NCBI GenBank assembly: GCA_029259675.1 | Contig: JAJDES010000207.1 | Span: 1 to 9,728 of the forward strand | Length of the DNA: 9,728 nucleotides | Direction: 5' to 3' | From: Planctomycetota bacterium | Lineage (GTDB): Bacteria > Planctomycetota > UBA1135 > GCA-002686595 | Shown: positions 1 to 6,604 of the stretch, piece after piece | Numbering within the stretch: the first letter of the stretch is position 1 | How the letters are laid out: the number at the start of each line of letters is the position of its first letter | Translations under genes and position numbers: made by a program | Notes under the pieces: generated by a model | What the model was told of the DNA's origin: nothing | Seen by the model: only the letters and a program-made list of their open reading frames with translations | Database searches by the model: none

Positions 1-3000
1 CGCGCTCGCTGCCGGCCAAAGTGCTGACCGAAAACTACCGCGTACTGAATGAGCATCTGCAGCTGCGCGCCTTCGGAAAGGCCTCTTTCACACAACTCAT
101 CGCGTTCGCCCTCTCCCGCGCCTTGGGTCAGATGCCGCGCATGATTGCCTCTTTCGTCGAGCATGACGGGCGCGCTCACCGGCGCTTGCCCAAGCATGTC
201 AATCTCGGGCTTGCGATCGACGCGCCCGGTCCGGGCGGCAAGGGCCGGATGCTGGTCGTGCCCAGCATCAAGCGAGCCGAATCGTTGAATTTCCTGGAGT
301 TCCTCACGGCCTTCAACGACATCGTGCAACGCGGCCGCGAAGGCCAACTGGGAACGGATGATTATCAGGGCACCAATGTCACGCTGACCAATCCCGGTGG
401 TTTCGGCACCGAAATGAGCGTGCCGCGCCTGATGAAAGGTCAGGGACTCATCGTCGCGACGGGGGCGATCGCTGTTCCGCCCATGGTCGCCAGCGCTTCG
501 GCCGCCTCCTTGGCCGAAGTGGCCATCGGACCGGTCATGACGGTGACTTCAACCTATGACCACCGGGTCATTCAAGGCGCGGAGTCCGGGCTCTTTCTCA
601 AGTTGCTCGAAGAGCTGCTCGAGGGTGCCCACGGATTCTATGAAGAAATATTCCGTGCCATGCGCGTGCCGTGGAAGCCCTACGTTGCCGCGCGCGACAT
701 GCACACGGTCGCCATGGATGCGCGCGACGAAAGTGAAAAGCAGACGCGAGTTTGGGAGATGATCAACGCTTACCGCGTGCGCGGTTGCAGGCTGGCCGAT
801 CTGGACCCGCTCGAATACAAGCCCGACTTGCTCGATTCGCTGGATCCGTCCAAGCACGGGTTCACGATTTGGGACCTCGATCGCACGTTTAACTGTGGCG
901 GCATGCTCGGCAAGCAGGAGATGATGCTGCGCGAGATTCTCGAGGTATTGCGGCGCTCGTATTGCCGGCGCTGGACCGTCGAATACATGCACATCGCCGA
1001 CCGCATGCCCAAATGGTGGATGCGCGAGCGGATTGAGAATCCCGAGTACTTCTACCAATTTTCGCGCGAGCGCATTCTTGAGCTGGTCGAGCGCCTGTAT
1101 CACGCCGAAAACTTCGAGCGTTTCCTGCACACCAAGTATGTGGGCAACAAGCGCTTTTCGCTCGAGGGCGCGGACACGCTGATCCCGGCCCTGGCCGAGG
1201 CGATCGAAACGGCTGCGGAACAGGATGTCGAGCACGTTGTGATCGGGATGGCACACCGCGGTCGGCTCAATGTGTTGGCCAACATCCTCGAAAAATCCTA
1301 CGAGCAGGTATTCCGAGAGTTTCAAGGAGTCTTGCTGCCGCTATCCAGCGAGGGCTCGGGTGATGTGAAGTACCACCTTGGCCAGCGTGGAACCTACAAG
1401 ACCCGCAGCGGCAAATCAGTGCAAGTATTCTTGTCTCCCAACCCGAGCCACCTCGAAGCCGTGGATCCCGTGGTGTGCGGCATGACGCGCGCTTACCAAG
1501 ACGCGTTGCAAGATGACAAGCGTCGCAAGGTACTGGCCATTCTGATCCATGGCGACGCGGCCTTTTCCGGACAGGGCGTCGTAGCCGAGAGCTTCAACAT
1601 GTCGCGCTTGCCCGCCAATCACAACGGCGGCACGCTGCACATTGTCGTCAACAACCAAATCGGCTTTACCGCCGGGCCTCGCGATCTTCGCTCAACTTAC
1701 TACTGCACGGACTTCGCCAAGGGCGTTCAGGCTCCGATTCTGCACGCCAACGGCGATTACCCCGAATCCGTTTTGCGCGCCATGCGACTCGCGGTGGACT
1801 ATCAACGCTCCTTTGGCGAAGACGTCGTTGTGGACATGGTCTGCTACCGCCGTTGGGGCCACAACGAGGGCGACGAGCCGGCCTACACCCAGCCGGTCCT
1901 GTACTCGAAAATTCGCACACACCCCACCGTTTGCGAGACCTACACGAAGTTACTTTTGCGCCGCGGCGACTTGGAACAGTCGGAAATTGACGAGATCAAA
2001 CAGCGCTTCGATGACGAATTGCACGAGGCCATGGCCCGCACGAAGATCGACAAACCAGTCGAGCTTCCGCCCGAGGAAATAATTGACCTCGACGACGACG
2101 AACCCATGGACTTCGTCACGCAACCTTCGCCGGCGACCGGCCTCCCCGCCGACCAACTGGTCGAAATCGTGGACGCAACCAATCGCATGCCCGAAGGTCA
2201 CGTGGCTCACCCAAATCTCCTGCGTCAGTTGCGTCGACGCGAAAAGATGGTGCGCGGTGAACAAGGTGTCGATTGGGGCTGCGCCGAAGCGCTCGCCTTC
2301 GGCAGCCTCCTGCAGCAATCCGTCTCCATCCGCCTGGCGGGGCAGGATTCCGGCCGCGGCACATTCAGCCACAGGCACGCGGTCATTCGCGATCAAGTCA
2401 ATGAGCGCGATCACGTCCCCTTGCGCGGACTGGCCGGCGAAGGGACGGACTTCAATGCTTGGAACTCCCTACTCTCCGAGGAAGCGGCCTTGGCCTTCGA
2501 ATACGGCTACTCCCTGGCGCGCCCCAAAGCGCTTGTACTTTGGGAGGCGCAGTTCGGCGACTTCGTCAACGGTGCACAAATAGCGATCGATCAATTCATT
2601 GCGGCCGGCGAAGCCAAGTGGAAAGAGAAGAGCGGCGTGACGCTGCTGCTGCCCCACGGTTTTGATGGAATGGGACCGGAGCATTCAAGTGCGCGGCCCG
2701 AGCGCTTTCTCACCCTGTGTTCGGGCGGCAACATGACCGTCGCCAATTGCTCGACGTCGGCTCAGTACTTTCACCTGATTCGGCGCCAGGGATTGGCGGA
2801 TCAAAAACGGCCGCTGATTATCTTCACTCCCAAGTCGCTGTTGCGCGACAAGCGGGCGGCCAGTGCAGTTGAGGAATTCACAGACTGCGGCTTCCAAGAA
2901 CTTCTTGCCGATCCAACGCCTCCGAAGAAAACCTCGCGCCTGATACTTTGCACGGGAAAAGTCTTCTACGACCTCGAGGCCCATCGCTCTGAACAAAGCC

Positions 3001-3275
3001 GCGAAGACGTCGAAATTCTGCGTGTCGAACAGCTTTACCCACTTCCGTGGTCGGCATTGTCCGAACGCTTTGCAGCATGTCCCGACGCGGACATCGTCTG
3101 GTGTCAAGAAGAGCCCCGCAACATGGGAGCCTGGCCCTTCATAATGCAGCGCTTCGCAGACCAAGGCGTCAGCGTACGTTACGCCGGTCGCCCCGACGCA
3201 CCCAGCCCCGCAACCGGCTCCTACCACCGTCACCAAGCCGAACAAGAACACGTAGTCATGCGCGCCTTTGACTAG
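1..3275 (+). CDS. kgd: Multifunctional 2-oxoglutarate dehydrogenase E1 / E2-catalytic-domain fusion (Kgd/OdhA type), 5'-truncated
   Basis: This protein carries out the thiamine-diphosphate step of the TCA-cycle 2-oxoglutarate dehydrogenase reaction and belongs to the mycobacterial Kgd / corynebacterial OdhA fusion type. The frame is open from base 3 to a TAG at 3273-3275 (about 1,090 codons). The GTG at base 21 is internal, because the family motif S-L-P-A-K already begins at base 6. An E2-type acyltransferase domain (about 3-650) carries the N-L-G-L-A-I-D and T-N-P-G-G-F-G segments and ends in S-T-Y-D-H-R-V-I-Q-G. The E1 domain follows. It has W-D-L-D-R-T-F (about 870), G-M-A-H-R-G-R-L-N-V-L (about 1245), the thiamine/metal motif from G-D-A-A-F at 1551 to N-N-Q at 1658, H-N-E-G-D-E-P (about 1860) and G-P-E-H-S-S-A-R (about 2670). 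No lipoyl domain is visible. Compared with the roughly 1,230-residue Kgd family, perhaps 100-150 N-terminal residues lie outside the window. The acyltransferase motif has Gln where classical E2 enzymes have Asp, as I recall for Kgd. The domain assignment is very secure. Whether it acts as dehydrogenase component or decarboxylase cannot be read from sequence. Confidence 0.97.
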   Translation, partial: RSLPAKVLTENYRVLNEHLQLRAFGKASFTQLIAFALSRALGQMPRMIASFVEHDGRAHRRLPKHVNLGLAIDAPGPGGKGRMLVVPSIKRAESLNFLEFLTAFNDIVQRGREGQLGTDDYQGTNVTLTNPGGFGTEMSVPRLMKGQGLIVATGAIAVPPMVASASAASLAEVAIGPVMTVTSTYDHRVIQGAESGLFLKLLEELLEGAHGFYEEIFRAMRVPWKPYVAARDMHTVAMDARDESEKQTRVWEMINAYRVRGCRLADLDPLEYKPDLLDSLDPSKHGFTIWDLDRTFNCGGMLGKQEMMLREILEVLRRSYCRRWTVEYMHIADRMPKWWMRERIENPEYFYQFSRERILELVERLYHAENFERFLHTKYVGNKRFSLEGADTLIPALAEAIETAAEQDVEHVVIGMAHRGRLNVLANILEKSYEQVFREFQGVLLPLSSEGSGDVKYHLGQRGTYKTRSGKSVQVFLSPNPSHLEAVDPVVCGMTRAYQDALQDDKRRKVLAILIHGDAAFSGQGVVAESFNMSRLPANHNGGTLHIVVNNQIGFTAGPRDLRSTYYCTDFAKGVQAPILHANGDYPESVLRAMRLAVDYQRSFGEDVVVDMVCYRRWGHNEGDEPAYTQPVLYSKIRTHPTVCETYTKLLLRRGDLEQSEIDEIKQRFDDELHEAMARTKIDKPVELPPEEIIDLDDDEPMDFVTQPSPATGLPADQLVEIVDATNRMPEGHVAHPNLLRQLRRREKMVRGEQGVDWGCAEALAFGSLLQQSVSIRLAGQDSGRGTFSHRHAVIRDQVNERDHVPLRGLAGEGTDFNAWNSLLSEEAALAFEYGYSLARPKALVLWEAQFGDFVNGAQIAIDQFIAAGEAKWKEKSGVTLLLPHGFDGMGPEHSSARPERFLTLCSGGNMTVANCSTSAQYFHLIRRQGLADQKRPLIIFTPKSLLRDKRAASAVEEFTDCGFQELLADPTPPKKTSRLILCTGKVFYDLEAHRSEQSREDVEILRVEQLYPLPWSALSERFAACPDADIVWCQEEPRNMGAWPFIMQRFADQGVSVRYAGRPDAPSPATGSYHRHQAEQEHVVMRAFD

Positions 3276-3309
3276 TACTTATAAAGTTGACTGGTTTGTG
3301 CGTGCCCGC

Positions 3310-3325
3310 GCAGCCGGCCGGCTGC
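3310..3325. repeat. Perfect 16-bp GC-rich palindrome between convergent genes
   Basis: GCAGCCGGCCGGCTGC reads identically on both strands and begins 35 bases after the kgd stop, between convergent kgd and the hydrolase gene. As RNA it could form a six-pair stem closed by a GGCC loop in either direction. No T-run follows on either strand, so it does not meet the usual pattern of an intrinsic terminator. It may instead be a weak bidirectional transcription barrier or a chance palindrome. Two further short hairpins, at 3339-3351 and 3406-3418, lie in the same gap. Confidence 0.4.
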
Positions 3326-3455
3326 TTGAGGAATTCCGAGTCGGAGCGACTTAAGCGTTCGTGCCAACTGCAATTTGAAGCGAATTCACCCTCCGTTTGC
3401 AAGTCGCGCTGTGAGCGCTCGCATTCGAGTGGTTCTCGGCCGAGCCGAAAGCTAA

Positions 3456-4424
3456 TTACATTGCCGAATCGATGGCGGCGATGACCGTTTCGGGGTGGGT
3501 GTAAAGAATTTGGTGCCCGGCCCCTGCGATGCGAATCATTGAGCTGTTCGGTGCAGCCGCGTGCAGGGCAGGCGAGTGGATGGTCGGGCTCACAACCAGA
3601 TCCCCTTCGGACACGAGCATCATGAGCGGCAAATCGAGCTCGCCATAGTGCTCGCTTTGGGATTTCAGGAAAGGCTTCAGCGAACGAATGTCCTCCGCAA
3701 TCGCGCGATAGCTGTCCGGTCGCAAAGACAGCAAGACAGGCGAGTTTTCGAATGCTTGCGGCACTTCCAGCGGCGCGAAGGCTCGCTCTGCGATCGACTC
3801 GACTGCGAGCTGCCCCAAGGGCATCAGCAACGTCTCTGTAATGAGCCCACCGATCAGAGGCCACGCCGGAATCTCGTAGTGAAATTCAATCGGGTCCGGC
3901 CAGGAGTGGCTGGGGCCATTAAGCAGCACTACCCCGCGCAGGGAATCCGAATCCTGCAGGGCTGCTGCCAAGGTTACCGCGCCGCCGTACGAAAAGCCCA
4001 CGAGTAGGGGCCGTTCCAAATTCAGCTTGTGGATCAGAGCCAACAACATTCTTGCTTGGACTCCCGGATCCGTCACCTCGCGCGGACGCTCGCTGTACCC
4101 ATGTCCCGGTCGGTCCCAAGCGATGCATCGATAGCGAGACGATAGCTCAGGAATCACCGTTTGGACAAAGTCCTGGGAGGCGCCGAAGGCGCCGTGCACA
4201 AAAACGATTGGGGGGCCACTTCCGCGATTGACGAAGTGTTGTCGAAGCCCATCGATTTCAGTGGTTTCGCCCAGTATTGGATACGCAAGCTCGGCTTTCG
4301 AGACCAGCCAGAGCGTTGCTCCGTATCCGCAAGCAAGGCAGAAGCATATTGCTGCAATCGACAAGCGCAGGGCCCGCACAAATTGCCGACCGGATGCAAC
4401 GCTTGGGGAATTGAAGATCCGCAT
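3456..4424 (-). CDS. Membrane-anchored alpha/beta-fold hydrolase
   Basis: This is a 322-residue alpha/beta hydrolase of unknown substrate. The N-terminus has basic residues and then a hydrophobic stretch (about residues 19-41), which predicts a signal anchor and an exported catalytic domain. The oxyanion-hole strand is V-F-V-H-G-A-F-G (74-81). W-D-R-P-G-H-G-Y-S (103-111) is typical of the family. The nucleophile elbow is G-F-S-Y-G-G with Ser145, the likely acid is Asp275 in S-E-G-D-L-V-V, and the likely base is His304 in G-A-G-H. The triad is therefore complete. The cap region between the nucleophile and the acid (about 175-235) gives no substrate clue. The ATG at 4422-4424 lies 18 bases after the stop of the possible small gene upstream, so the gene sits last in the channel gene run. 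No good Shine-Dalgarno sequence is seen; the nearest GGAG lies about 21 bases upstream. Esterase, lipase, epoxide hydrolase or haloalkane dehalogenase-like activities are all possible. Confidence 0.9.
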   Translation of the reverse strand: MRIFNSPSVASGRQFVRALRLSIAAICFCLACGYGATLWLVSKAELAYPILGETTEIDGLRQHFVNRGSGPPIVFVHGAFGASQDFVQTVIPELSSRYRCIAWDRPGHGYSERPREVTDPGVQARMLLALIHKLNLERPLLVGFSYGGAVTLAAALQDSDSLRGVVLLNGPSHSWPDPIEFHYEIPAWPLIGGLITETLLMPLGQLAVESIAERAFAPLEVPQAFENSPVLLSLRPDSYRAIAEDIRSLKPFLKSQSEHYGELDLPLMMLVSEGDLVVSPTIHSPALHAAAPNSSMIRIAGAGHQILYTHPETVIAAIDSAM

Positions 4425-4442
4425 GGCAATAGAGTAAATTGT

Positions 4443-4649
4443 TTACTCCGGCTGCGAAGAGCGGCTCATTGCGTCAGCATTTCCGAAGAGTTTGAAATTC
4501 TTGGAGACTGCTTTCTCCTCGCTTCGCCTGGCAATTTGAAATTGATCGAGCTCTACCCCACTGCCACTGGAATCACAGGCAATGGCATCACAGCCAGCGG
4601 TATAGCTGCCACCGGTATTGCCACAATCGGCATTCGAAATCAAGACCAT
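4443..4649 (-). CDS. Possible 68-residue cysteine-containing small protein, coupled to the upstream channel gene
   Basis: This unrecognised ORF runs from an ATG at 4647-4649 to a TAA at 4443-4445. Its ATG overlaps the channel stop as TGATG, an arrangement typical of translational coupling, and its stop lies 18 bases before the hydrolase start, so it fills the gap almost exactly. The N-terminal half is rich in Gly, Ser, Asn, Asp and Thr, with cysteines at 9, 20 and 25. It is built on five-residue periods (for example C-G-N-T-G, G-S-Y-T-A, G-C-D-A-I, A-C-D-S-S) that coincide with a 15-bp DNA repeat. The C-terminal half is charged and shows no motif. There is no signal peptide or membrane segment. 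A GTG at 4698-4700 would give an 85-residue form. Against it: no Shine-Dalgarno sequence, short length, and a chance open frame of this size is not rare. The same DNA could instead be a non-coding spacer. Confidence 0.35.
   Translation of the reverse strand: MVLISNADCGNTGGSYTAGCDAIACDSSGSGVELDQFQIARRSEEKAVSKNFKLFGNADAMSRSSQPE
4566..4640. repeat. Degenerate 15-bp tandem repeat, five units
   Basis: Five consecutive 15-base units start at 4566, 4581, 4596, 4611 and 4626. On the plus strand each begins with three variable bases (starting in A) followed by GGN-ATN, so GGAATC, GGCATC, GGTATA, GGTATT and GGCATT recur at exact 15-base spacing. The remaining six bases are looser, often resembling ACAGCC or GCTGCC. 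The unit length is a multiple of three, so the period is kept in every reading frame on both strands. The plus frame would encode a Gly-Ile pair in every unit. The minus frame, which belongs to the possible small ORF, gives [Asp/Asn/Tyr]-[Ser/Ala/Thr] at the same positions. Whether it is coding or a decayed microsatellite-like expansion is unresolved. Confidence 0.7.
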
Positions 4650-6604
4650 CAGCGACTGTTGCTTAGCAAGACCACTCGGTCGCGCTTGCGCAACTTCCAC
4701 TTGCGGTCGCGCTCCGGATTGAGGAATACCTGTCGCGTCGTCGATCCGTCCTGGGCCGCGTAGAAGCCCAAGCCGACACAGCCTAAGTTCGCGGCTGCGG
4801 ATTGGATTTCAGCGAATGTGATGTCCTTGCCGTCGAGGCCAAAATCGCTCGCCGGGCGCAGCTCCACTTCGTTTCCGCCGGCGCAAATTAGCGCGTCGAA
4901 TACAGCGTTGAGTTCGGGAACCAAACCGACGTGAGCGAGTAAATGACTTAGCAAACGCGGGCTGACAAGGACGACATCAGCCGCTTCGCCAAGGATGCCC
5001 GCATTTTCCGGGTCCAAAAGCTCGACCAAGATATCCGGTGCGGTTTCTTGGTCCTGCAGTATGGAACGCAGCAACAAGAGGCCCAGCACAGAGCGCGCAT
5101 CGGCTTCCTCCGAAGATTGCATGCGACCGCTGGCCATGAACAGAATGTGGTCGAATCGCTGCGGCTCAAGCTTCTCAAGATCGTGCGGCAAGGAATAATC
5201 GCCCTCGACATTGTGGACTTCCAGTCGCTCCGTCAGGGGGATGTGCTCGAGTGCTTGATTGCGATCCGCCGCATTGATTTTGGACATTATCGTGACTTCG
5301 AACCTACCGACCTCTGATTCGAGCAACTCAGCCAACAGGGTCGAAACCTTGTAACTCCAACCGAGAATCAAGAAACGATGCCGATCGGGCTCCGGTTTGA
5401 CACCCAGCGACATCGCCGGAACAGGCGGTTGCGAGTCCAATTTACCATCGTCCGGAACACACTGAGCGTAACTCTCGGCGAGCAAGATCAAGAGATCGCT
5501 TTCTTGCAGTACGTAATCGCCACGTGGGTTCAACTGCACCACGGGCTCCTCCCCCTCCATCGAAACGACGCCGATCATTACGGCCGTTGGGAAGGCATGG
5601 ATCAATGCATTGGGATTCACTCCCGCAAACTGCTTAAACCCGCGCAGATACAAACCGGTGCCTTCGCGGTGGGAAAGAAGGCTGAGCAGCACCGTTCCCA
5701 CACCGGGGTGGCGCAAACTTTGGGACAACAGGCGACTGATCAAACGATCACCGGCGATGATTTCCGCCCTGGCACGAATCGAATTACGCGCGATGGAAAC
5801 CTTTTGGGGGTCGAATAGCTCCGCCACTATGCAAGGATTTTCGCTGCCGCCGGCATTGCGAAACAGGACATCCAAATTGAGTAGTGTTTTGACAACACGC
5901 GTGTCATTGAGCTCAGCTCCGCCCAACTCAAAGTCGGCTCCGGGAATCATCACGACCGAAGCCTTTGGTAGATCAAGGCGTTCGAGGTGTTCTTGCTGTA
6001 GCGACGATCCCGAGCGCAGAAAGATCTGATTCTCATTCCACGCTTCGCCAAGACTCTCGCGCAGTTCCAATCTGCGCTCTGCGTTAACTTCGTCCGCGAG
6101 TACAACAATGCGGAGTTTGTCCGATCCCGACCGTTGGGCGAAGAAACGCTCCATTCGCCCTCCTGCCGTCAACAGCTTCTTAATGATTTCGGATGTTCTC
6201 GTGGTCCAGCCCAAAATCACAAAGTGATTCTCCATCGCGATCGGCGTAATGCCGCTCTCGAGCTTGCGAATGTTGTTCGCGAGCCACTGGGTCATGATGG
6301 CGATCAGCGAACCCATGAAAAGCACATAGCCCAGCACCGTCACGATGGTGGAGACGACGCGCAAAACGGCCCCCTCGTCGTCACCCAAATAGCCCGGATC
6401 GGTCAATCGCAAGAATGACCACCAAATAGCCGTTGGCAAGCTCTCGAAGGCCGGAGTGAGGGCCCAACCTGCAACGCCGCCCAACACCGCGACGCTTGCG
6501 ACAAGGCTGGCCATCAGCAGCAGTTGATGCAGGATCCCGCGCTGAACCCACCTCTCCAGCAAGAATTGCGTTCGGCGCAGGAACCCGCGATTCGACTGGC
6601 TCAT
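4649..6604 (-). CDS. CASTOR/POLLUX-type ion channel with two RCK-like NAD-binding domains
   Basis: This 651-residue protein is a pore subunit joined to tandem regulatory domains, the architecture of the CASTOR/POLLUX/SYM8 family, which regulates ion flux in plants and has many uncharacterised bacterial members. Predicted order: cytoplasmic N-terminus with Arg residues, first membrane helix (about 24-49), pore helix and filter region W-W-S-F-L-R-L-T-D-P-G-Y-L-G (61-74), second helix (about 80-106), then the linker N-I-R-K-L-E-S-G. Two Rossmann-like segments follow: H-F-V-I-L-G-W (127-133) and R-F-L-I-L-G-W (410-416), each beginning an RCK-type domain, with a soluble tail to 651. The filter lacks the potassium signature T-V-G-Y-G. 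I place the start at the ATG at 6602-6604 because it overlaps the upstream stop as ATGA and has GGGAG seven bases before it. A GTG at 6641-6643 in frame would add 13 residues but lies deep in the upstream gene. Ion selectivity and ligand are unknown; NAD(H), calcium or nucleotide binding is inference. Confidence 0.9.
   Translation of the reverse strand: MSQSNRGFLRRTQFLLERWVQRGILHQLLLMASLVASVAVLGGVAGWALTPAFESLPTAIWWSFLRLTDPGYLGDDEGAVLRVVSTIVTVLGYVLFMGSLIAIMTQWLANNIRKLESGITPIAMENHFVILGWTTRTSEIIKKLLTAGGRMERFFAQRSGSDKLRIVVLADEVNAERRLELRESLGEAWNENQIFLRSGSSLQQEHLERLDLPKASVVMIPGADFELGGAELNDTRVVKTLLNLDVLFRNAGGSENPCIVAELFDPQKVSIARNSIRARAEIIAGDRLISRLLSQSLRHPGVGTVLLSLLSHREGTGLYLRGFKQFAGVNPNALIHAFPTAVMIGVVSMEGEEPVVQLNPRGDYVLQESDLLILLAESYAQCVPDDGKLDSQPPVPAMSLGVKPEPDRHRFLILGWSYKVSTLLAELLESEVGRFEVTIMSKINAADRNQALEHIPLTERLEVHNVEGDYSLPHDLEKLEPQRFDHILFMASGRMQSSEEADARSVLGLLLLRSILQDQETAPDILVELLDPENAGILGEAADVVLVSPRLLSHLLAHVGLVPELNAVFDALICAGGNEVELRPASDFGLDGKDITFAEIQSAAANLGCVGLGFYAAQDGSTTRQVFLNPERDRKWKLRKRDRVVLLSNSR

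Noticed and set aside
21..23. GTG as the start codon of the kgd-like gene
   Set aside because: Family-typical residues (S-L-P-A-K) are encoded before it in the same open frame, and a start here would cut into the acyltransferase domain, so the gene begins upstream of the window.
549..1325. A 258-codon open frame on the minus strand
   Set aside because: It lies fully antisense to the conserved E1/E2 fusion, shows no recognisable domain, and is the kind of long shadow frame expected opposite GC-rich coding DNA.
2685..3251. A 188-codon minus-strand open frame opposite the kgd 3' end
   Set aside because: It is antisense to well-conserved E1 sequence, with no motif or start signal.
4161..4763. 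A 200-codon plus-strand open frame containing the Gly-Ile repeats
   Set aside because: Most of it is antisense to the hydrolase start and the channel end, it has no ribosome site, and only the repeat segment looks protein-like. It is kept as a finding about the repeat, not as a gene.
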